Shown in pieces: positions 18,032 to 26,850 of a stretch of DNA of 64,000 nt; position 1 is the first letter of the stretch; the number at the start of each line of letters is the position of its first letter. A program made the position numbers and the translations under genes. This DNA is from an uncultured Clostridia bacterium (GTDB lineage Bacteria; Bacillota; Clostridia; Lachnospirales; Anaerotignaceae). The notes beneath the pieces are model-generated. The model was not told where the DNA came from. It worked only from the letters and a program-made list of their open reading frames with translations, and ran no database searches. The stretch spans positions 62,001 through 126,000 of the forward strand of contig CAJUNT010000004.1 of assembly GCA_910587735.1 (NCBI GenBank), given 5' to 3'.

Positions 18032-18073
18032 AGCGGGAGAATTTTAAAAAAGAATATGATAAAAACTCCCGCT
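18032..18073 (+). terminator. Hairpin after the lipoprotein gene
   Basis: AGCGGGAG (18032-18039) pairs with CTCCCGCT (18066-18073). The loop is long but contains further A-T pairing; no T-tract follows. Confidence 0.5.
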
Positions 18074-18197
18074 GAACTGTCTTTAATATATGATATGATA
18101 AATATAAAATCTATTTAAAATAGTATATTATCCATAAAAAATACAAAAAAGTTGTTATTTTGTAATAAAATTGAAAACTTTTTTTGTGTCTTTAGGA

Positions 18198-18226
18198 ATG
18201 ACAAAGATAAAAAACCCTGCTATAAT
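18198..18226 (+). promoter_or_regulatory. Promoter for the SLH-domain protein
   Basis: -35 ATGACA (18198-18203), 17-nt spacer, consensus -10 TATAAT (18221-18226), 42 bp before the start codon. Confidence 0.65.
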
Positions 18227-18267
18227 AAAAACAGCATGAAATCTATATTTATTTAGGGGGTTGTACA

Positions 18268-20181
18268 ATGAAAAAATATATTAGTTTTTTACTTGCAGGT
18301 ATAATGAGTGTATCTGCAACAATGGTTAGCTTTGGTGCAAATTTTTCTGATATCAATAATGTACCTTGGCCAGGTGCAGAAACTTATATCAATCAAGCAG
18401 CAGATGCCAATTTAATGGTAGGAGAAAATATTGATGGTAAAATGGTATTTCGTGCAAAAGACCCTGTAACATTGGTGGAAACGGCACAACTTGTTTATAA
18501 TTTATTAAAAGCAACAAACCATTTAGAAAATAAAACAGATTTGCCAACAAAATGGAATACTACATTAAAAGAGGCAAATATTCCAGAATGGGCATATACT
18601 AGTGTATCTTACTGTTTGGAAACAGGAGTAATTACAGCGGCAGAAGCAAAGACATTTGTATCTGGTGCGACAAATGTGCAGGCAACAAGAGAGCAAGTAG
18701 CTGGTATGATAGGAAAAGCGATTGCAACAGTAGATACTTCTGCGTCAGCAAACAACACTACAACAAAATTTGGCGATAACAGTACTATTGCATCAGATAA
18801 AGTTGCTTATGTTGCATTACTTTCTGATAAAAGCATACTTTCTGGAGATGACTTAGGTAATTTTAATCCTAAAAATAAAATTAATAGAACAGAAATGGCA
18901 GTTATGATAACCAAAAGTAATGATGTGCTTAAAAATATTACAAAAGCACCAGAAACACCTCAAATACCACAAAAGCCAGCAGAACCAGAATTACCAACAA
19001 CAGGCACATTTACAGCACAAATAGAACAAATGCAGTCAAGTGGAAGCAATGTTATGTTAGCACTTTATAATGGTACAAGTGTAATGGGATATATGGGTGA
19101 TAGCACTGTACCTACAACATATAAAGATGGTACAACAGGTAATTTTAATGATGTAACAGTTGGTATGAGTGTAACAATTACATATAATGGCTCCAGAATT
19201 ACAAAAATGGTAATTAATGCAGATGCACCTAAAAAAGAAGAACAAATTTTAAAGGGAAATATTGCTAATATTTCAAGAGATGAAATACGTATTATAAAAG
19301 GACAACCATATTATTTTGCAAGTGGTGTTGTTGTAACGATTGACGGAAAAGATAAAAGTGTAAAGGATTTAATAGAAAAATTTGAAGATAAAGATGTAAC
19401 AGAAATTTATGTAGAATTGACATTAGATTCCAGAGAAGATGTTTCAAAAGTAGTGGCAAAAACAAAAGCAAAAAGCTATGAAGATTCTGGTACAATTAAA
19501 AAATTGACTACATCAAAAATTACATTTGAAAATGGCACAGATTATAAAATTGATAAAGATGATATTACAGTAAAATTTGATGGTTCTAGTATATCATTAG
19601 ATAAAGCGATTGATAAAATTAATGATGCAGATGATGATGATGATTTTACAGCTGAAGTAGAAATTAATGAAGATGACGATAATTACATTGACAGATTAGA
19701 AATTAAATCAAAAAGTTCTTCCAGTAGTAAAAGCGGAAGCGGTACAGTAAAAAGCGTAAGTGGCAAAAAAATTACTGTAGGAAGCAAAACATATACGACA
19801 TCAAGCGACACTGATTTTGATATTGATGATGGCGAGAACAATGATATTGATAGCTTAAAAGATTTAGAAACTGCTGTGGAAGATGATGATAAAACAGTAG
19901 AAGTAAAAGTAACAGTAAAAGATGATGAAGTGACAAAAATTACAGGATATGTGGCAGGTGTAGAAGGAGAACTTTATGATGTAAATGATGATGAAATTAT
20001 ATTAGACTTAGAGTCCGACAAATATACCTATCAATGTAAGAGTAGTGTAGATATTGATGTTGATGATGATGACTGTGATAATTTAGATGATTTGTATGAA
20101 TACAATAAAGATAGAGGAAAAATACAAGTAGAAGTTACAATTAACAGTAGTAATCAAGTAACAAAAATTAAAGAAAAATAA
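18268..20181 (+). CDS. S-layer homology (SLH) domain surface protein
   Basis: 637 residues with a signal peptide (cleavage near SFGA, residue 24). Three SLH repeats follow: FSDINNVPWPGAETYINQAA with FRAKDPVTLVETAQLVYNLL; IPEWAYTSVSYCLETGVI with ATREQVAGMIGKAI; and VAYVALLSDKSILSGDDLGN with INRTEMAVMITK. SLH domains bind secondary wall polymers, so the protein is cell-wall anchored. After a Pro-rich linker (about 230-245) come several related beta-type modules opening with G(T/N)(I/V)..(I/V)S and ending in a TY or DY strand (about residues 330, 410, 495, 570), very rich in Asp. Acidic repeats suggest cation binding. Strong promoter and terminator flank the gene. Function beyond surface display unknown. 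Confidence 0.9.
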   Translation: MKKYISFLLAGIMSVSATMVSFGANFSDINNVPWPGAETYINQAADANLMVGENIDGKMVFRAKDPVTLVETAQLVYNLLKATNHLENKTDLPTKWNTTLKEANIPEWAYTSVSYCLETGVITAAEAKTFVSGATNVQATREQVAGMIGKAIATVDTSASANNTTTKFGDNSTIASDKVAYVALLSDKSILSGDDLGNFNPKNKINRTEMAVMITKSNDVLKNITKAPETPQIPQKPAEPELPTTGTFTAQIEQMQSSGSNVMLALYNGTSVMGYMGDSTVPTTYKDGTTGNFNDVTVGMSVTITYNGSRITKMVINADAPKKEEQILKGNIANISRDEIRIIKGQPYYFASGVVVTIDGKDKSVKDLIEKFEDKDVTEIYVELTLDSREDVSKVVAKTKAKSYEDSGTIKKLTTSKITFENGTDYKIDKDDITVKFDGSSISLDKAIDKINDADDDDDFTAEVEINEDDDNYIDRLEIKSKSSSSSKSGSGTVKSVSGKKITVGSKTYTTSSDTDFDIDDGENNDIDSLKDLETAVEDDDKTVEVKVTVKDDEVTKITGYVAGVEGELYDVNDDEIILDLESDKYTYQCKSSVDIDVDDDDCDNLDDLYEYNKDRGKIQVEVTINSSNQVTKIKEK

Positions 20182-20188
20182 TATCAAT

Positions 20189-20214
20189 AAAAGCGTCGGT
20201 TTCCCGACGCTTTT
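20189..20214. terminator. Bidirectional terminator between SLH gene and aminopeptidase
   Basis: AAAAGCGTCGG (20189-20199 with TTTC loop) pairs with CCGACGCTTTT; T-runs exist on both strands, so it can serve both convergent genes. Confidence 0.85.
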
Positions 20215-20220
20215 ATTATG

Positions 20221-21336
20221 CTATTTTAAATTTTCAGGATTTAACACTTCTAATTCTGGTAAAATAAATTTTCCATCTTTTCTAATTAAAATATCATCAA
20301 AATAAATTTCACCACCGCCATACTCAGGTGTCATAATTAGCACTAAGTCCCAATGTATAGCAGATTTATTTCCATTTGGGGCATCATCATAGCAGTTACC
20401 AGGCGTAAAATGTATACTTCCCATGATTTTTTCATCAAAAAGTATATTTGTCATAGGTTTTGTAATATAAGGATTAACACCTATGGCAAATTCACCTATA
20501 TATTTTGCGCCTTCATCTGTGTTAAATATTTTTTCAAGACGCTGTTTATCATTACCATCAAAATCTACAATTTTGCCATTTTCAAATGTAAGTTTTACAT
20601 TTTGGAATATAAAACTATTGTATTCTGAAGGAGTATTATAGGTAATGGTACCATTTACAGAGTTTTTAACAGGTGCTGTATATACCTCGCCATCTGGAAT
20701 ATTACAACGTCCAGCACATTTTACAGCAGGGATATCTTTTATGGAAAATGTTAAATCAGTATCTTTTGCCACAATTCTGACTTTATCTGTTTGATTCATT
20801 AGTTTTACCAAATTATCCATAGCATGAGACATTTTATCGTAGTTCAAATTGCAGACATCAAAATAAAAATCTTCAAATGCTTCTAAACTGGTGCGTGCAG
20901 ATTGTGCCATGGAATTTGCAGGATAGCGAAGTACAACCCATTTTGTATGAGGTACACGAATGTCGTGATGCACAGGACTTGTGTATAATCTTGTGTGGAG
21001 CGATAATTTATCATTTGGCACATCAGATTGCTCTGCTAAATTGTCTTCTCCGCGTATGCCAATATAAGCGTCCATTTGTTTCATTCTCATACTGTCTACT
21101 TCAGCCATTAATTTTTGCTGTTCTGCTGTTGCGCCAAGTAGCAATTCTCTTTCTATGCTGTTTGTATTTAATTCTACAAATGGAATTGCTTCTACAGTAT
21201 AAATTTCTTTTATTAATGCCTTTACAAGAGGAATAGGGTGTACACCATTACAGCTAATCAGAACTTTTTCTCCTTTTTGTAACTGGCAAGAATGATGTAC
21301 TAATTGTTTTGCTAATGTTTTAATTCTTTCGTCCAT
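20221..21336 (-). CDS. Aminopeptidase, M29 family
   Basis: 371 residues, length normal for M29 (AmpS/PepS/aminopeptidase T) metallo-exopeptidases, which remove N-terminal residues from peptides in the cytoplasm. Family landmarks: N-terminal LQKGEKVLISCNGVHPIPLV, then CNIPDGEVYTAP, YIGEFAIGVNP, IMGSIHFTPGNCY and SAIHWDLVLIM, which carry the Glu and His metal ligands. No signal peptide. It is monocistronic and transcribed toward the SLH gene. Confidence 0.92.
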   Translation of the reverse strand: MDERIKTLAKQLVHHSCQLQKGEKVLISCNGVHPIPLVKALIKEIYTVEAIPFVELNTNSIERELLLGATAEQQKLMAEVDSMRMKQMDAYIGIRGEDNLAEQSDVPNDKLSLHTRLYTSPVHHDIRVPHTKWVVLRYPANSMAQSARTSLEAFEDFYFDVCNLNYDKMSHAMDNLVKLMNQTDKVRIVAKDTDLTFSIKDIPAVKCAGRCNIPDGEVYTAPVKNSVNGTITYNTPSEYNSFIFQNVKLTFENGKIVDFDGNDKQRLEKIFNTDEGAKYIGEFAIGVNPYITKPMTNILFDEKIMGSIHFTPGNCYDDAPNGNKSAIHWDLVLIMTPEYGGGEIYFDDILIRKDGKFILPELEVLNPENLK

Positions 21337-21499
21337 GCTTTATAACTCCTTTTCTTTGTTTATCATAAACCATATTACAAGTCTTTGTTTTTTTATAAGA
21401 CATTGTTTTTATTATTTTTTAATTAGTATTTTACAATTATATCAAAAAATACAGAAAAGTAAATTTTTTAAAACAATAAATAAAACAGAAAATAATTTA

Positions 21500-21528
21500 T
21501 TGCATTATACAAAACACTTCTATATAAT
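21500..21528 (+). promoter_or_regulatory. Promoter for the NifX-like/yqeG operon
   Basis: -35 TTGCAT (21500-21505), 17-nt spacer, -10 TATAAT (21523-21528), about 74 bp before the NifX-like start. Confidence 0.7.
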
Positions 21529-21601
21529 AGAATAGATATATAATGATATAGTAAATATTTAAAAATGTATGCAATGTGTAATAACGAGGAGGAACAAAAA
21601 A

Positions 21602-21997
21602 ATGAGAGTTGCAATCCCAACAGAAAATGGCATGGTTTATCAACATTTTGGTCATGCTCCAGAATTTACTATTTATGATGTAGAAGCAGAATTGATAAAA
21701 AATAAAGAATTTGTTTCAACAGATGGTTCTGGACATGAAGCATTAGCAGATTTTTTAACAGTACATTCTGTAAATGTTGTGATATGCGGTAATATTGGTA
21801 GTGGTGCAAAAAATGCACTTCGTGAAAAAAGAATGGAATTGATTCCTGGTGTTGTTGGAACAGCAGATGATATGATTGTAAAATATTTAAGTGGTGAACA
21901 AATGGGTAATCCAGATGCAGAATGTATTCACCATCATGAAGATGGTCACGAATGTGGCGATGGCGACCATCAATGTGGAAGTTGCGGACAGCATTAA
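21602..21997 (+). CDS. NifX/NifB-type dinitrogenase cofactor domain protein with Cys/His-rich tail
   Basis: 131 residues. The N-terminal about 100 residues form the ribonuclease-H-like domain of the NifX/NafY/MTH1175 family (MRVAIPTENGMVYQHFGHAP, DFLTVHSVNVVICGNIGSGA, GTADDMIVKYLSGE), which binds Fe-S or Fe-Mo cofactor intermediates in nitrogen fixers. Stand-alone members are widespread in non-fixing anaerobes and their role is unknown. The C-terminal tail HHHEDGHECGDGDHQCGSCG is a likely metal-binding extension. GAGGAGG 7-8 nt before the ATG at 21602 decides the start over the longer frame. yqeG follows 24 bp on in one operon. No nif genes are nearby. Confidence 0.87.
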   Translation: MRVAIPTENGMVYQHFGHAPEFTIYDVEAELIKNKEFVSTDGSGHEALADFLTVHSVNVVICGNIGSGAKNALREKRMELIPGVVGTADDMIVKYLSGEQMGNPDAECIHHHEDGHECGDGDHQCGSCGQH

Positions 21998-22021
21998 TAA
22001 ATAGGAATAGAGGATAGTGAT

Positions 22022-22534
22022 ATGGGGCATATTTTAAATAGTATATTTCCAGATTTATATATAAAATCTGTTTACGAATTGCCTTTAGAAACACTGAAAA
22101 AAAAGGGAATACGAGGATTGATATTTGACATTGATAACACCATTGCACCTTATGATGTTGCAGAGCCAGATGAAGCATTGGTGGAATTATTTACAATGTT
22201 AAAAAAACAAGGATTTCGTATTTGTATATTATCAAATAATAATAAAAAAAGAGTAAAATTATTTAATCAAAAATTAAGGGTTTTAGCCATACACAAAGCA
22301 GGAAAACCAGGTATTAAAAAATTAAGAAAGGCTATTTCTGCTATGAAATTAACAGAGCTAGAAACGGCTATGGTAGGTGACCAGGTATTTACAGATATGT
22401 GGTGTGGTCATAATGCAGGTTTATATTGTATTATGACAGCACCTATTTGTAATCGTGACCAGTTTGTAACAAAAATAAAAAGAGGATTAGAAAAACAAGT
22501 CATGAAAATTTATTTTAAACAGCTAAAACAATAA
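22022..22534 (+). CDS. yqeG: YqeG family HAD IIIA-type phosphatase
   Basis: 170 residues. HAD motif I is GLIFDIDNTIAPYD (nucleophile Asp in DxDNT), motif II the Ser/Asn region RICILSNNNKKR, and motif III/IV is TAMVGDQVFTDMWCGHNAG. YqeG is a conserved Firmicute HAD phosphatase next to yqeH/aroE in Bacillus; its natural substrate is not settled. Here it is joined to the NifX-like gene instead. The C-terminus is basic. Confidence 0.92.
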   Translation: MGHILNSIFPDLYIKSVYELPLETLKKKGIRGLIFDIDNTIAPYDVAEPDEALVELFTMLKKQGFRICILSNNNKKRVKLFNQKLRVLAIHKAGKPGIKKLRKAISAMKLTELETAMVGDQVFTDMWCGHNAGLYCIMTAPICNRDQFVTKIKRGLEKQVMKIYFKQLKQ

Positions 22535-22661
22535 AAAAGTAATGAAATCATAATTTTTTATTGAAAAAAGCTTTGTTTTCCAGTAAAATAATAAGAGATT
22601 TGTTTAAATGGATTTTGTTAACACCATAACAGAATCTATATCATTATGAGGAGGAAAATAT

Positions 22662-23225
22662 ATGATTTCAGCAGGTGAATTTAGAAACGGCGTAACAATA
22701 GAGTATGAGGGCGATATATTTATTATTTTGGAATTCCAACATGTAAAACCTGGTAAAGGCGCCGCTTTTGTTCGTACTAAAATCAAAAATCTCAAAACAG
22801 GAAGTGTAGTAGAAAAAACATTCCGTCCAACAGAAAAAATGCCTAGAGCACATATTGACAGACAAGATATGCAATATCTTTATAGCGATGGCGATTTATT
22901 CCACTTTATGAATGCAGAAACATTTGACCAAATTGCAGTAAATGCACAAGATGTTGGCGATACATTGAAATTTGTAAAAGAAAATGAAATGGTGAAAATA
23001 CTTTCTTATGAAGGACAAGTGTTTGGTATTGAACCACCATTATTTGTAGAATTAGAAATTACAGATACAGAACCAGGATTTGCAGGAAATACTGCACAGG
23101 GTGCAACAAAACCTGCTGTTGTAGAAACAGGCGCAACAGTACAAGTACCTTTGTTTATCAATCAAAATGAAATTATTAAAATTGATACTCGTACAGGAGA
23201 ATATTTAGGCAGAGCAAAAGAATAA
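22662..23225 (+). CDS. efp: Translation elongation factor P
   Basis: EF-P binds between the P and E sites of the ribosome and relieves stalling at polyproline stretches. The 187-residue protein has the three beta-barrel layout, start MISAGEFRNGV, the loop KPGKGAAF with the modifiable Lys32, and the C-terminal signature NQNEIIKIDTRTGEYLGRA. The loop Lys is the position used for 5-aminopentanol or lysyl-type modification in other bacteria; no modification enzyme is in the window. Shine-Dalgarno GAGGAGGAAAATAT. The next gene, encoding a zinc-ribbon protein, starts 64 bp on. Confidence 0.97.
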   Translation: MISAGEFRNGVTIEYEGDIFIILEFQHVKPGKGAAFVRTKIKNLKTGSVVEKTFRPTEKMPRAHIDRQDMQYLYSDGDLFHFMNAETFDQIAVNAQDVGDTLKFVKENEMVKILSYEGQVFGIEPPLFVELEITDTEPGFAGNTAQGATKPAVVETGATVQVPLFINQNEIIKIDTRTGEYLGRAKE

Positions 23226-23289
23226 TATCATTTTGTATATGGATAATGTTGATTTTTATAAAATTAATGAAAATAAGGGAGGCTGTAAC

Positions 23290-23634
23290 ATGGAATATTT
23301 TGAAAAGAAAATTACCTATTTGCGAGGACTTTGTGACGGCAGCGGCTATCCCCAAGACAGCAAAGAAGGCAAAATTTTTCATGGTATATTAGATGTATTA
23401 GATGATATTGCTTTTATGCTGGAAAGCTATATGGAAGATGATGATGATTTTGATGAAATGCTGTATGATGACAGCGAAGAACCAAGTTATCTGTATTCTT
23501 TTATTTGTCCGAACTGTGGTAATGAAATTGAAGTGGATGAACAAACAATGGAAAATGAACAAGAAATTGTTTGTCCAGAATGTAGCAATACCATACCCGT
23601 TGGGACAGCAGATGTAGATGAATTAAAATTTTAA
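23290..23634 (+). CDS. CD1247-type protein with zinc ribbon
   Basis: 114 residues. The N-terminal half (YFEKKITYLRGLCDGSGYPQ, GKIFHGILDVLDDIAFMLES) matches a clostridial family annotated by its CD1247 N-terminal domain; a very acidic linker follows, then a C-terminal zinc ribbon CPNC...CPEC. Function unknown; the zinc ribbon suggests nucleic-acid or protein contact. GGGAGG before the ATG at 23290 decides the start; the frame continues upstream without a ribosome site. It follows efp by 64 bp and probably shares its transcript. Confidence 0.8.
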   Translation: MEYFEKKITYLRGLCDGSGYPQDSKEGKIFHGILDVLDDIAFMLESYMEDDDDFDEMLYDDSEEPSYLYSFICPNCGNEIEVDEQTMENEQEIVCPECSNTIPVGTADVDELKF

Positions 23635-23645
23635 TTTATAGCAAT

Positions 23646-23725
23646 AAATTCTCACTTATGTATTTATATATGGGTGAGAATTTGTATTTATAAAAAAGAA
23701 ATTCAATTTGGGATTTCTTTTTTTA
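23646..23725 (+). terminator. Double hairpin terminator after the zinc-ribbon gene
   Basis: First stem AAATTCTCAC/GTGAGAATTT (23646-23655, 23674-23683); second stem AAAAAAGAAAT/ATTTCTTTTTT (23692-23702, 23713-23723) ending in a T-run. The second has the intrinsic-terminator form. Confidence 0.75.
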
Positions 23726-23781
23726 TTGTTTATGCTGTGTAAAGCATACAAAAAATATAATATTTTGTCGTTTTTGTAAAA

Positions 23782-23810
23782 TTGCTATTTATTATGATTT
23801 TCAGTATAAT
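23782..23810 (+). promoter_or_regulatory. Promoter for the SDR/topB region
   Basis: -35 TTGCTA (23782-23787), 17-nt spacer, -10 TATAAT (23805-23810), about 68 bp before the SDR gene. Confidence 0.6.
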
Positions 23811-23878
23811 ATATAATATTTGTGAAAGTTGTAAAATGAATCATACAATAATTTGATGATATAAGGAGCGTAATCAAT

Positions 23879-24628
23879 ATGAAGGCATTAATTACAGGTG
23901 CAAGCTCTGGTATTGGTAGAGATATGGCATTATTATTAAGTAAAAAAGGCTATGATTTAATTATTGCATCTAGAAATACCCAAAAAATGGAACAAGTACA
24001 AAAAAGGTTATCTACTCATGTAGAAATTATAACAGTGGATTTATCTAATACAGAGGATTGTTATAAATTATATAATATTGTAAAACAACAAGATATTGAT
24101 GTAGTAATCAATAATGCAGGATTTGGAGCGTTTGGTAATTTTTGGGATATTCCTTTGCAAAAAGAATTAAATATGATTGACTTGAACATTAAAGCAGTTC
24201 ATATATTGACGAAACTGTTTGTAGATTATTTTAGACAAAAAAATAAAGGTTATATTATGAATGTTGCATCTTCAGCAGCATTTTTACCAGGACCACTTAT
24301 GTCAACATATTATGCTACAAAAGCATATGTATTGCGCATAACAGAGGCAGTTTATAAAGAACTGCAAAAAGAAAATAGTAATGTAAAAATATCTGTGCTT
24401 TGCCCTGGACCTGTGAATACAGAATTTAATAAAAGGGCAAATGTTTCATTTAGTTTAAAAGGAATGAAAAGCAAAGATGTTTCAAAATATGCACTGAAAA
24501 AAATGTTTGAAGGGAAAATGATAATTATACCTGGGTTGACAATGAAAATTGCTTACATAGGAGAAAGATTTTTACCAGAAAAGGTATTGTTGAGTTGTGC
24601 ATACCATTTTCAAAATAAGAAAGGATAA
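23879..24628 (+). CDS. Short-chain dehydrogenase/reductase
   Basis: 249 residues with the classical SDR pattern: nucleotide-binding TGASSGIG near residue 7, NNAG near 80, catalytic Ser in VASSAAF, and YYATKAY giving the YxxxK pair; then CPGPVNTEF. NAD(P)-dependent oxidoreductase of unknown substrate, closest in feel to the YqjQ/DltE-like group. Overlap with topB is avoided by 5 bp only, so the two are surely co-transcribed. C-terminal residues after about 210 are less conserved. Confidence 0.9.
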   Translation: MKALITGASSGIGRDMALLLSKKGYDLIIASRNTQKMEQVQKRLSTHVEIITVDLSNTEDCYKLYNIVKQQDIDVVINNAGFGAFGNFWDIPLQKELNMIDLNIKAVHILTKLFVDYFRQKNKGYIMNVASSAAFLPGPLMSTYYATKAYVLRITEAVYKELQKENSNVKISVLCPGPVNTEFNKRANVSFSLKGMKSKDVSKYALKKMFEGKMIIIPGLTMKIAYIGERFLPEKVLLSCAYHFQNKKG

Positions 24629-24633
24629 TTGAT

Positions 24634-26799
24634 ATGTCTAAAATATTAGTACTAGCAGAGAAGCCTTCAGTAGGAAAAGAATTAGCAAGAGTACTACAAT
24701 GTAAAAAGAATGCAGGGGGATATATAGAGGGAGATAAATATATTGTTACATGGGCATTGGGACATTTGGTAACACTTGCTGAGCCTGAAGCATATGGAGA
24801 ACAGTATAAACAATGGAATATGGAAACATTGCCTATGATTCCACAAAAAATGAAATTAAAAGTAATACCAGAAACAGCAAAACAATTTACAGTAGTAAAG
24901 AAATTACTTCAAAGTAATGAGATTTCTTCATTAATTATTGCAACAGATTCTGGAAGAGAAGGAGAACTTGTTGCAAGATGGATATTGGAAAAAGTATCAT
25001 TTCAAAAACCTATACAAAGACTTTGGATATCTTCCCAAACAGATAAAGCAATAAAGGAAGGCTTTTCAAAACTAAAGGAAGGAAAACAATATTTACATTT
25101 GTATCATTCTGCGCAAGCAAGAGCAGAAGCAGATTGGATTGTAGGGTTAAATGTGACAAGAGCATTAACTTGTAAATATAATGCCCAGCTTTCCGCAGGA
25201 CGTGTGCAAACACCTACTCTTGCTATCATTGCGCAAAGAGAGCAGGAAATTAAAAATTTTATTCCAAAAGATTATTATATCGTTCGTGCTGATTTGGGTA
25301 AGTTTTTTGTTACTTATCAAAATGATAAAAAACAAACAAATATTTTTGATAAACAAAAAGCACAAAATATATTAGATAAAATAAAAGGCAATCGCTTTAC
25401 TGTTCAAAAAATAAACAAAACAAAAAAGGCAATTACACCTCCTATGCTTTATGATTTAACAGAATTACAAAGAGATGCAAATAAATTATATGATATGTCA
25501 CCTAAAGAAACATTGAATATTATGCAAAATTTATATGAAAAACATAAAGCATTGACATATCCTCGAACAGATTCCCGCTATATAACAGATGATATTGTGC
25601 CAACATTAACAGATAGACTGAAAGCGGTAGCAAAAGGAGACTTTGCACAATTTGTATCTGAAATTATCAAAAATAAAAAGAGCATTGCAAAGGTATGTGT
25701 AAACAATAGTAAAGTTTCTGACCATCATGCTATTATTCCTACAGAGCAATCTGCTAATATGCTTTCTATGACAACAGCAGAAAAAAGAATTTATATGCTT
25801 GTAGTGAAAAGGTTTTTGACTTGTTTTTATAGTAATTATGTTTTTGAAAATATAAAAGCAACATTGGAATGTATGGGAGAAACATTTACGGCATATGGTA
25901 ATTCTGTTGTAGAAAAGGGTTGGAAAGTTATTGCAACAAATATAACAGAACAAGAGGAAGAAGAACAACAAAATTTACCTGATTTGAAACAAGGAGAAAG
26001 TTATATCTGTCAAGCAGTACAGTTAAAACAAATGAAAACAACACCTCCGCCAAGATATACAGAAGCAACACTTCTTTCTGCTATGGAAAATCCTTCTAAA
26101 TTTTTGAAAGATAATACTATGAAGGAATATATAGGGGGAGGATTAGGAACATCTGCAACAAGAGCAGATATTATTGAAAAATTGTTTTCTTCATTTTATA
26201 TTGAAAAAAGAGGAACATCTCTTTATATTACGTCAAAGGGTATGCAGCTTGTCAGTTTAGTACCTTCTGATTTAAAAGAACCTCTTTTAACAGCAAAATG
26301 GGAGAAAGAATTAGAAGCAATTAGCAAAGGTAAACAACAAAAAAATAAATTTTTAGAAGAAATTAAACAATATACCTATGAATTAATAAAAGATGTAAAA
26401 TATAGTACAGAGCAATACAGACATGATAATTTAACAAGAACAAAATGCCCAGTATGCGGTAAACCTATGCTTGCTGTAAATGGTAAAAAAGGTAAAATGT
26501 TAGTATGTCAAGATAGAGAATGTGGAGAACGTATTCATGTAAGCAGAGCAACAAATATGAGATGTCCTAATTGCCATAAACGTATGGAACTGTTTGGAGA
26601 TGGTGATAAAAAAACATATGTATGTGTTTGTGGATTTAGAGAAAAGGCAGATGCATTACATAAAAAAATATCAGAACAAAAAGGTGCTTCTAAAAGTACA
26701 GTACAAAATTATATGAAAAAACAAAAAAGAGAACAAAAGGAAGAACAGAAAGAATTGAGTGCTTTCGGAAAGGCATTACTGGAAGCATTAAAAGAATAA
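24634..26799 (+). CDS. topB: DNA topoisomerase III (type IA)
   Basis: Relaxes negative supercoils and decatenates DNA through a 5'-phosphotyrosine intermediate. The 721-residue protein has the TOPRIM domain (ILVLAEKPSVGKELARVL; acidic DSGREGELVARW), the active-site motif LTYPRTDSRYIT with Tyr near residue 309, LSAGRVQTPTLAII, and the hinge/cap region. The C-terminus adds two zinc-ribbon motifs (CPVCGKPM...CQDREC and CPNCHKRM...CVCG) and a Lys/Glu-rich tail. Length and layout match the topB group of Firmicutes. The start lies after AAAGGATAATTGAT. Confidence 0.96.
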   Translation: MSKILVLAEKPSVGKELARVLQCKKNAGGYIEGDKYIVTWALGHLVTLAEPEAYGEQYKQWNMETLPMIPQKMKLKVIPETAKQFTVVKKLLQSNEISSLIIATDSGREGELVARWILEKVSFQKPIQRLWISSQTDKAIKEGFSKLKEGKQYLHLYHSAQARAEADWIVGLNVTRALTCKYNAQLSAGRVQTPTLAIIAQREQEIKNFIPKDYYIVRADLGKFFVTYQNDKKQTNIFDKQKAQNILDKIKGNRFTVQKINKTKKAITPPMLYDLTELQRDANKLYDMSPKETLNIMQNLYEKHKALTYPRTDSRYITDDIVPTLTDRLKAVAKGDFAQFVSEIIKNKKSIAKVCVNNSKVSDHHAIIPTEQSANMLSMTTAEKRIYMLVVKRFLTCFYSNYVFENIKATLECMGETFTAYGNSVVEKGWKVIATNITEQEEEEQQNLPDLKQGESYICQAVQLKQMKTTPPPRYTEATLLSAMENPSKFLKDNTMKEYIGGGLGTSATRADIIEKLFSSFYIEKRGTSLYITSKGMQLVSLVPSDLKEPLLTAKWEKELEAISKGKQQKNKFLEEIKQYTYELIKDVKYSTEQYRHDNLTRTKCPVCGKPMLAVNGKKGKMLVCQDRECGERIHVSRATNMRCPNCHKRMELFGDGDKKTYVCVCGFREKADALHKKISEQKGASKSTVQNYMKKQKREQKEEQKELSAFGKALLEALKE

Positions 26800-26850
26800 A
26801 TTTTATTTTTATCAAAGTCAATATATTAGATTAAAAAAAGGGGGGAGTAT

